This document shows, piece after piece, positions 1 to 9,372 of a stretch of 64,000 nucleotides of DNA (the first letter of the stretch is position 1; every line of letters begins with the position of its first letter). Location: positions 186,001 through 250,000 of the forward strand of contig RFGC01000018.1 in assembly GCA_003697135.1 (NCBI GenBank), read 5' to 3'. Both the position numbers and the translations under genes were made by a program. Below the pieces are notes generated by a model, which saw only the letters and a program-made list of their open reading frames with translations, had not been told where the DNA came from and ran no database searches. The stretch is from Acidobacteriota bacterium. Its GTDB lineage: Bacteria; Acidobacteriota; Blastocatellia; Pyrinomonadales; Pyrinomonadaceae.

Positions 1-11
1 AAGTCATTTAA

Positions 12-1043
12 TCAAAGTAGAATTTCTCTCATAGCTTTTAGCGTGGTTTCTATATCTTCGCTTGAGACGTCGTAATGAGTGACCATGCGGATTCGGTTGC
101 CGAAGGGAATTGCAAGAATGCCTTTCTCTTTTAGCTCGGCGCAGATTTGACTTGCTGTTTTCCCTGTTTCCGCAACGTCGAAAATAACGATGTTTGTTAC
201 GACCTTTTCAGGATTTATACAGATGCCTTTAATCTCAGCCAATCCTTCTGCTAATCTCTTTGCGTTTTTGTGATCTTCGTAGAGTTTAGGTGGCGATTCT
301 TCCAAAGCAACTAGTCCTGCGGCGGCTAAAATGCCGACTTGACGCATTCCGCCACCGAGACGCTTCCGCCAAACTCTAGCTTCGCGAATAAAATCTTTTG
401 TGCCGAGCAAAATCGAGCCTACGGGCGCGCCCAAACCCTTCGATAAACAAAACTGCACTGAGTCAACCGATTTTGTAAGCTCTGCTACCGATTCTCCTAA
501 AGCAACAGAAGCGTTGAAAATTCTAGCACCGTCGAGATGAACTGGAATTTTGAGACTATGAGCTTTTTGGCAGATTTCATCAGTTTGAGCGGCTGTCATT
601 ACGCTTCCGCCGCCGAAATTATGAGTGTTTTCAAGGCAGATTAGACCCGTAGGGCAAGCGTAATAAGGTTGATTGTGATGAATTGCAGGTTCGATTTCTT
701 CCCATGTGAGGATTCCGCTATCGTCTTTAGCACGAATTGGACGAATCAAAACACCCGAAACGACACTTGGAGTTGCCATTTCGTAGTTAAAGATATGACC
801 GCGCTCTTCGATGATTACTTCATCGCCGGGTTTAGTGTGAAGTTTAACGGCGATTTGATTTCCCATAGAGCCTGTCGGGACAAAAAGTGCCGCTTCTTTG
901 TTGAAAATCTCTGCCGCTTTTTCTTGAAGTTTCTCTACTGTTGGGTCTTCACCAAATACGTCGTCGCCTACTTCAGCTTCGGCCATTGCTCGGCGCATCG
1001 CAGGTGTTGGCTTTGTAACTGTGTCGCTTCTTAAGTCTATCAT
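12..1043 (-). CDS. ltaE: Low-specificity L-threonine aldolase
   Basis: PLP-dependent fold-type I enzyme that splits L-threonine or L-allo-threonine into glycine and acetaldehyde in the cytoplasm. The 343-residue length is normal for the family. The N-terminus has the typical RSDTVTKPT signature at residues 5-13. [12 protein letters not shown] around residue 200 carries the PLP-binding lysine, and [10 protein letters not shown] around 170 supplies the cofactor aspartate and arginine. The stop codon lies at the window edge but the gene is complete. Its start overlaps the end of the upstream GGCT-like gene by 4 bp, so the two are probably co-transcribed and translationally coupled. Function is confident from family signatures; stereospecificity cannot be read from sequence. 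Confidence 0.93.
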   Translation of the reverse strand: MIDLRSDTVTKPTPAMRRAMAEAEVGDDVFGEDPTVEKLQEKAAEIFNKEAALFVPTGSMGNQIAVKLHTKPGDEVIIEERGHIFNYEMATPSVVSGVLIRPIRAKDDSGILTWEEIEPAIHHNQPYYACPTGLICLENTHNFGGGSVMTAAQTDEICQKAHSLKIPVHLDGARIFNASVALGESVAELTKSVDSVQFCLSKGLGAPVGSILLGTKDFIREARVWRKRLGGGMRQVGILAAAGLVALEESPPKLYEDHKNAKRLAEGLAEIKGICINPEKVVTNIVIFDVAETGKTASQICAELKEKGILAIPFGNRIRMVTHYDVSSEDIETTLKAMREILL

Positions 1044-1438
1044 CTTTCGTTTTTCATGTATTCTTTGAAATTTCCACTTTCGATAAGTTCGGCAAATTCA
1101 ATTTCCCAATTATACTCGTAAATCCAGCAATCTAATTTTCTGTCATGCAAATAAGCAGGCACGATTTTTCTAACAAAGAGGCTTTTTTCGGGATCGTTCA
1201 GATAAAAACCTTCGTATTGATCGAATTTTTCGAGTTCCTGTTCGCTTGGCAACCTGAAAATCTCTCCAAAAACCTTGTTTTCCGATGAATCTGACAAGAT
1301 CACGCCTGGATATGCACCGAGATCATAAAGTTTTCCGTAAACAAAGCCTTCGCCGATGAATTCGAGTTTATGAATTTCAAGTTCTGGTGGAGCGAATTCT
1401 TGCATCAGCGTTCCGTAGAAGAAAATATAGTCGGTCAC
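1040..1438 (-). CDS. Gamma-glutamylcyclotransferase-fold (AIG2-like) protein
   Basis: A 132-residue protein of the GGCT/AIG2 fold. FFYGTLM at residues 6-12 is the family's substrate-loop signature, and the [12 protein letters not shown] stretch near residue 75 holds the usual acidic residues including the likely catalytic glutamate. Relatives release 5-oxoproline from gamma-glutamyl compounds or cleave gamma-glutamylamines; the substrate here is unknown. The start codon is GTG (at 1438) with no Shine-Dalgarno sequence in front of it. It is the first gene of a two-gene unit with threonine aldolase, which starts inside its last codons. Confidence 0.8.
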   Translation of the reverse strand: MTDYIFFYGTLMQEFAPPELEIHKLEFIGEGFVYGKLYDLGAYPGVILSDSSENKVFGEIFRLPSEQELEKFDQYEGFYLNDPEKSLFVRKIVPAYLHDRKLDCWIYEYNWEIEFAELIESGNFKEYMKNER

Positions 1439-1724
1439 AAAAGGTAATTTTAGAAAAATTTTTAGAAAAATGCTTTTTCGGGTTTGCAGTTTTCACAAAA
1501 TAAAGTCATACTTAAACAAGCTTAAGCTCTTTCAGGTTTTTGGTAAACCTGCCGAAATCGTAACAAGCGACAGTTTCGTTTCGGGAAAGAGTCAGGTTTT
1601 GGCAAGTTAAAGAAGCAGTCCGCTAGATGTGCGGCGAGAACGATGGGTCGCAAAGGTTTCAGAAAAAGCCTTTCATCATTCTTTTTGCTTCTCGTTTTTA
1701 TGGTTAGAAGGTTAGAAGAAAAAG
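1439..1724. other. Intergenic region between the divergent GGCT gene and the RRM gene
   Basis: No credible gene. It holds a perfect 10-bp palindrome AGCTTAAGCT at 1519-1528 and a nested hairpin at 1552-1584 (CCGAAA pairing TTTCGG, with an inner TCG/CGA). A short AAAGG/CCTTT pairing lies at 1652-1673. Long structured leaders are common on cold-induced RNA-binding protein genes, so some of this may be 5' UTR of the RRM gene; that is inference. Confidence 0.4.
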
Positions 1725-2012
1725 ATGAAACTTTACGTAGGAAATTTGTCATATAGAGTAACGAGTGAAGATTTGTTTGAATACTTTTCCCAAGCAGGAA
1801 CGGTAGAGTCAGCCAATGTCGTTTACGACAGAGAAACAGGAAGGTCAAGAGGTTTCGGATTTGTAGAAATGGCTACAAAGGAAGAAGCATTTGAGGCGAT
1901 AGCAAAATTTAACGGTCAAGAATACGACGGTCGGCACATCGTCGTAAACGAAGCTCGTCCAAAAACAGAAAACATAAGTAGCAAACGCAATAACTCCAGA
2001 TACCGCTGGTAG
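1725..2012 (+). CDS. RRM-domain RNA-binding protein
   Basis: A 95-residue protein made almost entirely of one RNA recognition motif. RNP2 is LYVGNL at residues 3-8 and RNP1 is RGFGFVEM near residues 44-51, with the aromatic residues that stack on RNA intact. The tail after the RRM is short, basic and not glycine-rich. Such single-RRM proteins occur in cyanobacteria and several other phyla, often induced by cold or stress, and bind single-stranded RNA in the cytoplasm. The gene stands alone: a hairpin terminator follows directly at 2020-2066. The ribosome site is weak (GAAGAAAAAG before ATG). Confidence 0.9.
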   Translation: MKLYVGNLSYRVTSEDLFEYFSQAGTVESANVVYDRETGRSRGFGFVEMATKEEAFEAIAKFNGQEYDGRHIVVNEARPKTENISSKRNNSRYRW

Positions 2013-2019
2013 TTTTCAG

Positions 2020-2066
2020 GCAGAAAGGAAGTTTTTATTTACAAGAACTTTCTTTCTGCTTATCTT
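2020..2066 (+). terminator. Rho-independent terminator of the RRM gene
   Basis: GCAGAAAGGAAGTT at 2020-2033 pairs with AACTTTCTTTCTGC at 2046-2059 (14 bp, one G-U pair), followed by TTATCTTTTT. It begins 8 bp after the RRM stop codon. Confidence 0.85.
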
Positions 2067-2119
2067 TTTGTGGTATCAATCCAAAGTAAATTACCGCATT
2101 GGTTCAAATACGAGCAACG

Positions 2120-2200
2120 GCTGCGAGTAAGTTAGCTTCTTGCGCAAGTTGATTTCTTGCAGAAGCTAATCTCTTGCAAAAGCTGCCTTCTTGCAAATTT
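2120..2200. repeat. 17-bp tandem repeat upstream of comM
   Basis: Units begin at 2137, 2154, 2171 and 2188 with an exact 17-bp period; consensus TTCTTGCAAAAGCTRAT. A degraded copy can be seen at 2120-2136 and the fourth copy fades after TTCTTGCAAA. Each unit is partly self-complementary (AGCTTCT TGC AGAAGCT type). The array ends about 30 bp before the comM start codon. Confidence 0.85.
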
Positions 2201-2228
2201 TCTCTTTTGATGGTAGAAAAAACTTCAA

Positions 2229-3797
2229 ATGTTATTTCGCACTCTTTCGGCGGCTGTTTATGGAATAGAAGCCGATTTGGTGGAGATAGAAGTTAACCTT
2301 ACACCAACGAGAGGGGAAAGCGATATTGCTTCTCCGATTGTGATCGTAGGGCTTCCGGACCTTGCGGTTCGTGAGTCGCGAGAAAGAATCCGTGCGGCAA
2401 TCGTCAACAGTTCCTTCTTTTTCCCTTTTCACAAAACGACGATAAATCTAGCTCCTGCCGATGTGCGTAAAGAAGGTGCTAGCTTCGATCTACCAATAGC
2501 TATCGGGATTTTGGGTGCAAATGGTGATCTAGGAAACTTCGATTCAATCGAAGGCACGATGAGCGTTGGTGAACTTTCGTTAGATGGAAGAATCCGTCCG
2601 ATCAGAGGCGCTCTTTCAATTGCTTTGCTTGCAAGGGAGAAAGGCGTCAAAAATTTGATTTTGCCTGAAGAAAATGCAAATGAAGCAGCTGTTGTTAAAG
2701 GCGTCAATGCTTATCCCGTAAAGAACCTTAAGGAAACAGTTGAGTTGATTAAAGCTCTGCAAAATGGGCAGGAAACCCCTGTAAAACCACTGGAGATTGA
2801 TCTAAACAAACTCGAAAAAGAACAAAGCGTTTACAAAGTTGATTTTTCCGATGTTCGCGGGCAGTATCAAGCGAAACGGGCGTTGGAAATCGCAAGTGCT
2901 GGCGGGCATAACATTTTGATGATAGGTTCTCCGGGTTCGGGGAAAACCATGCTGGCAAGGCGACTTCCGACAATCTTGCCGCCGCTTGAATTTGAAGAAG
3001 CACTTGAGATTACAAAAATTCATTCTGTCGCTGGTTTGACGGGAAAATCAGGCTTGATTACTGAAAGACCTTTCCGAAGTCCACATCATACGATCTCAGA
3101 CGCAGGTTTGATTGGCGGTGGGGCTGTGCCTCGTCCTGGTGAAGTTTCTTTAGCGCATAATGGAGTTTTGTTTTTAGATGAACTGCCTGAATTCGATAGA
3201 AGCGTGCTTGAGGTTCTTCGCCAGCCACTTGAAGATAAAAAAGTCACTATTAGTCGGGCTTCCATGAGCTTGACTTTTCCGGCAAATTTTATGCTTGTAG
3301 CCGCAATGAATCCATGTCCCTGCGGTTATTTTGGCTCTGGGCGCGAATGCAAATGCACGCCTGCGCAGATTCAGCGTTACGTCGGGAAAATCTCAGGACC
3401 ACTACTTGACAGGATTGATATACATATCGAGGTTCCAGCCGTTAATTTCAAAGAACTTCGCGGTAAAGGTGTCCCTATGGGCGAAAGCTCGGCTTCAATT
3501 CGAGAAAGAGTCGTAAAGGCTAGGAGTATTCAAGTAAAAAGATTTGCTGGTGAAGGCATATTCTTCAATGCTGCAATGACATCGGCTCAAATTCGCAAAT
3601 ACTGCCAGCTAGACGCTGAAGGTGAAGCAATTTTGGAAAAAGCAATGCAGATGCAAGGTTTGTCCGCACGTGCTCATGATCGAATTCTAAAAGTTGCCAG
3701 AACAATTGCGGATTTGGACGGTAGCGAAAATATCAAAGCTAGGCACATAGCTGAAGCAGTAATGTATCGTTCATTAGATAGAAGTTATTGGCTTTGA
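2229..3797 (+). CDS. comM: YifB/ComM-family AAA+ ATPase (Mg-chelatase-like)
   Basis: A 522-residue member of the ComM/YifB family. In naturally competent bacteria ComM is a hexameric branch-migration helicase that helps integrate incoming DNA. The S5-like N-terminal domain spans roughly residues 20-170. The AAA+ core has Walker A GSPGSGKT near residue 233 and Walker [12 protein letters not shown] near 312. A cysteine cluster [14 protein letters not shown] near 365 is typical of the family, followed by the C-terminal Mg-chelatase domain. Length and all motifs are intact. The ATG start has no clear ribosome site. The gene is preceded by the 17-bp repeat array. It does not by itself prove competence, since the family also occurs in non-competent species. 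Confidence 0.92.
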   Translation: MLFRTLSAAVYGIEADLVEIEVNLTPTRGESDIASPIVIVGLPDLAVRESRERIRAAIVNSSFFFPFHKTTINLAPADVRKEGASFDLPIAIGILGANGDLGNFDSIEGTMSVGELSLDGRIRPIRGALSIALLAREKGVKNLILPEENANEAAVVKGVNAYPVKNLKETVELIKALQNGQETPVKPLEIDLNKLEKEQSVYKVDFSDVRGQYQAKRALEIASAGGHNILMIGSPGSGKTMLARRLPTILPPLEFEEALEITKIHSVAGLTGKSGLITERPFRSPHHTISDAGLIGGGAVPRPGEVSLAHNGVLFLDELPEFDRSVLEVLRQPLEDKKVTISRASMSLTFPANFMLVAAMNPCPCGYFGSGRECKCTPAQIQRYVGKISGPLLDRIDIHIEVPAVNFKELRGKGVPMGESSASIRERVVKARSIQVKRFAGEGIFFNAAMTSAQIRKYCQLDAEGEAILEKAMQMQGLSARAHDRILKVARTIADLDGSENIKARHIAEAVMYRSLDRSYWL

Positions 3798-3965
3798 TAA
3801 AGGAGAAGAAACTCGAAAATTTGAGATCGTGTTTTTCTTTTAAGGAAGTTTGCCAAGGCAATCTGAAGGGAATAAAATTTCTAGTGTCAAGCAACTGAAT
3901 TTTTTGCTTGATACATCGTAACGAGGCGAGAGCTTTTGAAACTTGATCTTGGGGGAAGTGAGGTA

Positions 3966-4595
3966 ATGAATTTAGCTTCATTGTTTGTGGGATCGAACGA
4001 TGAAAAAATCCAGCTAGAAGATGAGTTTCAACCGACTTTAACTGAAGAGCTTTCTGAGTGTGATGATCTAATGCTTGCCAAAATGGCTTCTGAAGGAAAC
4101 TTGGAAGCGTTTGAGACTCTTTATCATCGGCACTACAAGCGTGTTTACAATCTTTGTTTGAGAATGCTTAATGATAGTTCTGAAGCCGAAGATTTGACTC
4201 AAGAGGTTTTTATTCAGCTTTACCGCAAGATCAAAAGTTTCAGAGGCGATTCAGCATTTTCGACGTGGCTTTATCGCTTAACGGTCAACCAAGTTTTAAT
4301 GCATTTCAGGAAAAGGCAAGTAAGAAACGAAAAGACTACGGAAGATGGCGAGATGCCACCGCAAGTTTTGAACCAAGATGCTCCTGCTAATTCAAATCCG
4401 ATTGACAAAATAGCCATAGAAAAAGCGGTGATGCAGCTGCCAAGAGGCTATCGGACAGTTTTTGTCCTTCACGACGTAAAAGGTTTCGAGCATGAAGAAA
4501 TAGCCAAAATGCTAGGGCTTTCTGTTGGGACTTCAAAATCTCAACTACACAAAGCACGGTTAAAACTACGTAGCTTGCTACTCAAAAAACAATAA
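3966..4595 (+). CDS. ECF-family RNA polymerase sigma factor
   Basis: A 209-residue group-4 sigma factor of the RpoE/SigW type. Region 2 (about residues 45-110) contains the [14 protein letters not shown] helix and the WLYRLTVNQ segment that reads the -10 element. Region 4 (about 140-200) ends in the helix-turn-helix around [21 protein letters not shown]. The ATG at 3966 is chosen over an in-frame TTG at 3936 because GGGGGAAGTGAGG sits just before it. An acidic N-terminal tail of about 35 residues precedes region 2. The gene directly precedes a zinc-finger anti-sigma factor and two DUF4097 genes, a layout that suggests an envelope-signal regulon. Confidence 0.92.
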   Translation: MNLASLFVGSNDEKIQLEDEFQPTLTEELSECDDLMLAKMASEGNLEAFETLYHRHYKRVYNLCLRMLNDSSEAEDLTQEVFIQLYRKIKSFRGDSAFSTWLYRLTVNQVLMHFRKRQVRNEKTTEDGEMPPQVLNQDAPANSNPIDKIAIEKAVMQLPRGYRTVFVLHDVKGFEHEEIAKMLGLSVGTSKSQLHKARLKLRSLLLKKQ

Positions 4596-4668
4596 AAATC
4601 TGATTCTGCCTTGAAAAGGCAACCAGATCGAAGCTTGCTTTAATCATAGCTTTTCGGGAAAACCATCT

Positions 4669-5388
4669 ATGAATTGCAAAGATTATCAAAATCTGATAAT
4701 CAGATTTTTATCAGAAGACCGTCTAGATGAGAGTTTGCAAGACGTTTTGCAAGAACACTTATTGAGTTGTGATAGATGTGCAAAATACGCTGAAGAAGTA
4801 ATGCTTTTGTTGGATTTTTACGCTAGAAAGCAAACTCTCGAAGATTCTTTTGAGGACTCTTTTGAAATCAAAGAACCGAATCATCATCGAATATGGCGCG
4901 GTGTTAAAAATGCAATAGGAAAAGAAAGCATTTCGACCAAATCCTTAAAGAAACAGCGCTTTTCTTTTGGTAGAAATGTTCTTGCGATTTTAGCTGTAGC
5001 TTTATTAAGCTCGACTTTAACGGCTTTACTAGTCGCTAATTTTGTAAAGCCGAAGGAAAGTTTTGAGGCTTTTTCTGAGCCAACGTTTTTAGAAAAGGCT
5101 TTGAGCTACGTTGGTTTATTGGAAACACCGCAGCAGGAAAGACTGCGAAGAATAAAGGAGCAGAAAGCTTTGATTGAATACTGGAACCAGCGAATTCAAA
5201 TGCGACAGCATCAGTGGAATCAAAAACTCAGAGAAGCTTTTGAAAGAAATTTGAGCGAGATTGATCAAGCAGTTTTGGAGTGCGAAAAGATGCTCGAAAA
5301 AAATCCTTACGATGAGGTTTCCGCTGAGATGTTGGATTCCGCAATGAGAGAGAAACTAGAATTACTACAGGAATTTGCTCAACTTTGA
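4669..5388 (+). CDS. Membrane anti-sigma factor with zf-HC2 domain
   Basis: A 239-residue protein with an N-terminal anti-sigma zinc finger: C3, then HLLSCDRC at about residues 30-37 gives the H-x3-C-x2-C metal site. One transmembrane helix follows near residues 104-128 (VLAILAVALLSSTLTALLVA). The C-terminal part is charged and predicted coiled-coil, rich in Gln, Arg and Glu, and would face the periplasm. By analogy with RseA/RsiW relatives it holds the adjacent sigma factor inactive until an envelope signal arrives. It starts 73 bp after the sigma gene and ends 4 bp before the next start codon, so the three are likely one operon. Confidence 0.85.
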   Translation: MNCKDYQNLIIRFLSEDRLDESLQDVLQEHLLSCDRCAKYAEEVMLLLDFYARKQTLEDSFEDSFEIKEPNHHRIWRGVKNAIGKESISTKSLKKQRFSFGRNVLAILAVALLSSTLTALLVANFVKPKESFEAFSEPTFLEKALSYVGLLETPQQERLRRIKEQKALIEYWNQRIQMRQHQWNQKLREAFERNLSEIDQAVLECEKMLEKNPYDEVSAEMLDSAMREKLELLQEFAQL

Positions 5389-5392
5389 ACCC

Positions 5393-6133
5393 ATGAAAAC
5401 CCGAAATTTCAAAATCATAGCCTTGTTGTTTGCGTTGTTTTTTTTCGGTTTTGAAGAAACTTTTGCTCAGAAGAAGTTCACAAAAACATATCCGGCAAGC
5501 AAAAATGTTCGGCTTCAACTAACAAACCGCACAGGAACGGTTACTGTTGAGGGCTGGGAGAAAGATTCAGTGGAGATTTCTGCCGAACTAGAAACACCTG
5601 CAGCAACAATCTCGCCACAGAATTTGAGCGGAACGATTGTTATAAATGTTGTCAAGGATAATCAAGGTAGGGACGATGTTGGAAGTGTAAATTTCTACGT
5701 CAAGCTTCCTTATGCTTCATCTGTGAGTATTGAAACAATAATGGGGAATCTGAACATTTCAAATATCACAGGAGGGCTTGTTAGAGCGCATGTTACTTCT
5801 GAGGGTGATATTACTTTGACAAACATTTCGGCTCTTTCAGTTTCGGCGGAAAACGTTATGGGAGACATTTTTTTTGACGGAGACCTCAAACCGGGAGGAA
5901 TCTATCGGTTCAGCTCTGTTCGCGGCAACATCAGTTTGCGAATACCTTTTGAGGCTTCTTTCCGTGTAGTTGCTACAGCTCCTTCCACAAAGGATATTTC
6001 CGTCGGTGCTTTGGTGAACTTGGGATTTAGATTTGTTAGTGAAGGGCGTCGTGTTGTAGGACAGGTCGGCGATGGTAATGCAACTATAACAGTTACGAAT
6101 CAACGCGGAAGAATAACCTTCTTACCACGCTAA
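5393..6133 (+). CDS. Exported DUF4097-family beta-helical protein
   Basis: A 246-residue protein with a signal peptide (MKTRNFKIIALLFALFFF, cleavage after FAQ near residue 26) and short beta repeats of the DUF4097/putative adhesin type: repeated GTVTVEGW, GNLNISNITGG, GDITLTNISAL and GNISLRIPF steps. The ATG at 5393 is chosen over a TTG at 5375 because the signal peptide begins there and it clears the anti-sigma stop by 4 bp. DUF4097 proteins often accompany ECF sigma/anti-sigma pairs and PspC-like proteins, but their biochemical role is unknown. Probably the third gene of the sigma operon. Confidence 0.78.
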   Translation: MKTRNFKIIALLFALFFFGFEETFAQKKFTKTYPASKNVRLQLTNRTGTVTVEGWEKDSVEISAELETPAATISPQNLSGTIVINVVKDNQGRDDVGSVNFYVKLPYASSVSIETIMGNLNISNITGGLVRAHVTSEGDITLTNISALSVSAENVMGDIFFDGDLKPGGIYRFSSVRGNISLRIPFEASFRVVATAPSTKDISVGALVNLGFRFVSEGRRVVGQVGDGNATITVTNQRGRITFLPR

Positions 6134-6306
6134 TTGCTTGTTTTAGAATTGAAGGTATCACAGAAAGACTTCAAAGATTCAGAACAGATAAGTTTGTGGA
6201 TTCCGAGCAAGTATTGTATAAATGCACTAAAGCAATTTTGATGGTCAAGTCTTTTTGTCTGCAAAGAGACGTCTTCATAGGGATTTGTAGAAGAGGGAAG
6301 CTATTT

Positions 6307-7179
6307 GTGTTTTCGGAAAGCATTTTAAGGATAAAAAGAATTCTTTTGATCTTTGGTCTATTTTCAATCACGTTTTACGCTTCACTTGCTCAAAAAGCTG
6401 GCGAGAAACTAGTAAAGAGCACGAGCTTTAAGCAGGCGAAAGTTGAATTCGGAGTAGGCGGGACGGTGACAATCATTGGCGCTCCTGTTGGTTCGATTCA
6501 AATAAAGGGATGGGGAGAAAACCAAATTGAGATAGAGGCTAAAATCGAAATCCAAGCCGAAAATGAGAATGATATAGCTCAAATTGCTTCGGTTAGCGGC
6601 TTTTTGATAGACCGAGATATGACCCATGTTAGAGTGATCAGTGTTGGAACATACGACAAAGACTACATAAAACGCGTCGCAAAGAAGTTTCCGAAAAGAC
6701 TTGTTGGCTTGCCGCTTAGAATTGACTACGTGATAAAGGTTCCGGCTTACTGTGATCTAGAGGTAAACGGTGGAAAAGGTGAGTTTGCAATTGAAGGTGT
6801 TGAAGGTTCGGTTTTGATAAGATTTTTAGAATCAAAGGCTAGACTAAATGTGTCCGGCGGGGCGATTGATGCTACTTTCGGCAGTGGCGAAGTTGAAGTA
6901 AATGTTCTTTCACCGAGTTGGCGCGGTCGGTGGCTTAATGTAGGATTGGCAAACGGTAACATGAGGGTTACGCTACCGCAAAATATGAATGCCGAAATCA
7001 GCATGAGTGTTTTGCAAAATGGCAGGATCGAAAATCTCACTTCAAGTTTAAGGCCACGACGAAGTTCTGATCATATCGGTGAAAAAAGCATAAACACCAA
7101 ACTTGGTAACGGCGGTGCTAGCATGAGCTTTAGGGTGGGAAACGGAAACATAAAAATTGCAGAGACCATCGAGAGATAG
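6307..7179 (+). CDS. Second exported DUF4097-like protein
   Basis: A 290-residue relative of the preceding protein with the same plan: signal peptide (LRIKRILLIFGLFSITFYASLAQ), then beta-helical steps such as GTVTIIGAPVGSIQIKGW, GEFAIEGVEGSVLI and GNGNIKIAE. GTG at 6307 is the best start because AGAGGGAAG stands 6 bp upstream and it places the signal peptide at the N-terminus; an earlier ATG at 6241 has no ribosome site. It carries a basic segment in the middle (YDKDYIKRVAKKFPKR) that the first copy lacks. The pair looks like an old tandem duplication that has diverged strongly. Confidence 0.7.
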   Translation: MFSESILRIKRILLIFGLFSITFYASLAQKAGEKLVKSTSFKQAKVEFGVGGTVTIIGAPVGSIQIKGWGENQIEIEAKIEIQAENENDIAQIASVSGFLIDRDMTHVRVISVGTYDKDYIKRVAKKFPKRLVGLPLRIDYVIKVPAYCDLEVNGGKGEFAIEGVEGSVLIRFLESKARLNVSGGAIDATFGSGEVEVNVLSPSWRGRWLNVGLANGNMRVTLPQNMNAEISMSVLQNGRIENLTSSLRPRRSSDHIGEKSINTKLGNGGASMSFRVGNGNIKIAETIER

Positions 7180-7246
7180 TCTTTTTCTTAAGACTTCGCG
7201 TGATTTGGCGAGAAAAGTTTCAAAACCATGAGAGAGCGATAAGGCT

Positions 7247-8899
7247 TTAGTTGTTACGTTTGACAATGACTAGAGTAATGTCATCTTTGAAGTTATCGGT
7301 GAAAGCCGAGAGAGCAGAGTCAATTTTATCGCGTATCTCTGCGGCAGAGAGATGATGATTTTCTTGCACAACTTTGATCAATCTTTCAGAACCGAATTCA
7401 TCACCAGCTTGATTTGTGGCTTCAGAGATACCATCTGAATAGATAACTAAAATATCACCAATGCCTAGATGAGATGTTAACGTTTCGTATTTTTGATTCT
7501 CAAAAAGTCCTAAAGGCAATGAGTTAGCTTTTAACTTTTCAGCCTCGCCATTTTTTCTGATCAGAATTGCCGGTTCGTGCGCGGCGTTGATGTATTCAAA
7601 TTTACCTGTTTTGCAATCCAATTCTGCTATGAAAAGCGTAACAAACCGATTTGATGGAGTGTGTTTAGCTAGGTATTCATTAACCGCAAAGAGGATTTTT
7701 GAGAGTTCAGATTCGACCAAAACCTGTCCGTGAATTGATGCATGGAGGCTTGACATCAAGAGAGCGGCTGATGCTCCTTTCCCAGATACGTCACCGAGCG
7801 CTACTATAACCTTTTTGTCATCTTTGGCAATAAAGTCATAATAATCGCCGCCGACTTCTTGGCAAGAGATGCTTATGCCTTGAAATTCATAATTCTCCAC
7901 AGACGGAAATTGAGAAGGTTGAAGTTGCTGTTGAATCTCTGCTGCTAGCCTCAACTCTTGCTCTAGCCTTTCTCTTTCGATTCTTTCTTCGGCTAGACGT
8001 GCATTTTCAACTCTTATGGAAGCTACAGAGGCAAGCGTAGTCAAGATTTTTAGGTGATCTTCTGTAAAAACTGCCTCATTTGTTGGAGAATCAGCGTATA
8101 TGATTCCGAAGGTTTCGTCTCTGACTCGCAAGGGTGTAGCTAAAATCGAGCGAACGCCCGATAGGATCAAAGTTTGGCTCTTCAAGTTTGGGTCCTGCTG
8201 TGCGTCTGAGGTTAATACGGAACTACCTCTTTTGAATACTTCCTCGATTATTTTGCGACTGATGCGCATTTCTGAGGACAAATTTTTATTCCCGCGTTCT
8301 TTAGATGCCGCAATTTTCAGGTTGTCTGGATTCTTTTCATCACGGAGCAGAATAGCGCATCTTTCGGCAGGCACTACATCGAACACAAGTGAAACCAAAA
8401 GTTCTAAGGTTTTGGCTAAAGAATCAGAGCCTAGTAATGCAACTCCAACCCTGCTGATCAAGGTGAGAAGTTCTTGTCTGTCATTAGTCCCCAGAGTTTC
8501 TTTTGATTCGATTATTTCTGAGGTTCGACTTTTAATCTCAGAAAAGAGCATTGTAGCTTGTGGATTGAAAGCACTATCATTTACCAAAGTTGCATGTCTT
8601 GCAGGTTCATCTTGTTGAAAAAAGATAATGGTTTCGCCAATCTGGATTTCATCGCCGGGCATCAGCAAAACAGGTGCTTTTACTGGTTTCCCGTTGCAAA
8701 AGGTCCCATTGGCTGAGCCTAAATCTTGGAGCCAGAAGTTATCGCCTTCTCGTCTTATTTCGGCGTGGAATCTAGAGGCGAATTTATCATATACGCAAAC
8801 ATTATTTCTGACAGAACGCCCAATTGTTGTGCGCAGGCGTGTCAGAGGAATGGCTTTTTCGTCTTGTTGGGTTTTGATTATCAGTTTAGGCATATTCAT
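7247..8899 (-). CDS. FHA-GAF-PP2C (SpoIIE-type) serine phosphatase
   Basis: A 550-residue cytoplasmic signalling protein with three parts. An FHA domain at residues 1-100 has the phosphothreonine-binding signature GRS, SRFHAEI and DLGSANGT. A GAF sensor covers about 150-315, followed by a short coiled linker. The SpoIIE/RsbU PP2C domain covers about 340-550, with VGGDYYDF near 350, GDVSGKGASAAL near 375, YSDGISEA near 490 and DDITLVIVK near 540, so the metal-binding aspartates are present. It likely removes phosphate from proteins marked by the kinase encoded two genes upstream, in answer to a GAF ligand. Its start overlaps the RDD gene stop by 14 bp, so translation is coupled. The last gene of the FHA operon. 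Confidence 0.9.
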   Translation of the reverse strand: MNMPKLIIKTQQDEKAIPLTRLRTTIGRSVRNNVCVYDKFASRFHAEIRREGDNFWLQDLGSANGTFCNGKPVKAPVLLMPGDEIQIGETIIFFQQDEPARHATLVNDSAFNPQATMLFSEIKSRTSEIIESKETLGTNDRQELLTLISRVGVALLGSDSLAKTLELLVSLVFDVVPAERCAILLRDEKNPDNLKIAASKERGNKNLSSEMRISRKIIEEVFKRGSSVLTSDAQQDPNLKSQTLILSGVRSILATPLRVRDETFGIIYADSPTNEAVFTEDHLKILTTLASVASIRVENARLAEERIERERLEQELRLAAEIQQQLQPSQFPSVENYEFQGISISCQEVGGDYYDFIAKDDKKVIVALGDVSGKGASAALLMSSLHASIHGQVLVESELSKILFAVNEYLAKHTPSNRFVTLFIAELDCKTGKFEYINAAHEPAILIRKNGEAEKLKANSLPLGLFENQKYETLTSHLGIGDILVIYSDGISEATNQAGDEFGSERLIKVVQENHHLSAAEIRDKIDSALSAFTDNFKDDITLVIVKRNN

Positions 8900-9362
8900 T
8901 TTTGGTTGTTTTAATAACTGTTGTGCCAGCGAGGAAGTCGTGTAAAGCTCTACCTTGAGAATTGAAAGCGCATAGCAAGAAGCCTAGTCCAAGAGTTAAG
9001 AATGTTACCAAATACCCTAGAAAATTACGAACCAAGATTCTTTTGAAAGTAGCTTTTTTGCCCTTTTTAGTGACAATTCTTAATCCTGTAAGCATTTTAC
9101 CTACGCTTTGTCCTGATATTACAGGTAGAATCAGAAGGTTTGCTATGGCGATTAGGGAGGCAACAAACAGGCTAACATCGTAAATGGAACTGTTGAGAAG
9201 TTTTGCTCCATCGTATCCGTAAAATCGCGCTATGATCAGACCTATTGCAGGCAGTAAAACTATCAAGATGTAATCTATAATCAACGCCCCACAGCGAAGT
9301 AGAAAAGGAGCTTGTAGTTTATCTGCACCTAATATCTCTGTATTCTTCAAGGAGGCTTCCAT
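8886..9362 (-). CDS. RDD-family membrane protein
   Basis: A 158-residue protein of the RDD family, named for its conserved Arg and Asp residues, here LLRCGALIIDYILIVLLPAIG near residues 21-41 and SVGKMLTGLRIVTKKG near 86-101. Three to four membrane helices are visible. RDD proteins are poorly understood; some act as Na+/H+ antiporters. It sits between kinase (gap 10 bp) and phosphatase (overlap 14 bp), so it is made with the FHA signalling proteins and may be a membrane target or anchor of the circuit (inference). Confidence 0.85.
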   Translation of the reverse strand: MEASLKNTEILGADKLQAPFLLRCGALIIDYILIVLLPAIGLIIARFYGYDGAKLLNSSIYDVSLFVASLIAIANLLILPVISGQSVGKMLTGLRIVTKKGKKATFKRILVRNFLGYLVTFLTLGLGFLLCAFNSQGRALHDFLAGTTVIKTTKNEYA

Positions 9363-9372
9363 ATTTTTGAGA

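Noticed and set aside
2058-2115. GGTTCAAATAC resembling a tRNA T-arm
   Set aside because: No acceptor stem, anticodon arm or space for a tRNA between the terminator and the repeat array.
8100-8618. 172-codon open frame opposite the FHA-GAF-PP2C gene
   Set aside because: It lies entirely in the antisense of a strongly supported gene, has no known motif and is rich in Ser/Leu as expected for a shadow frame.
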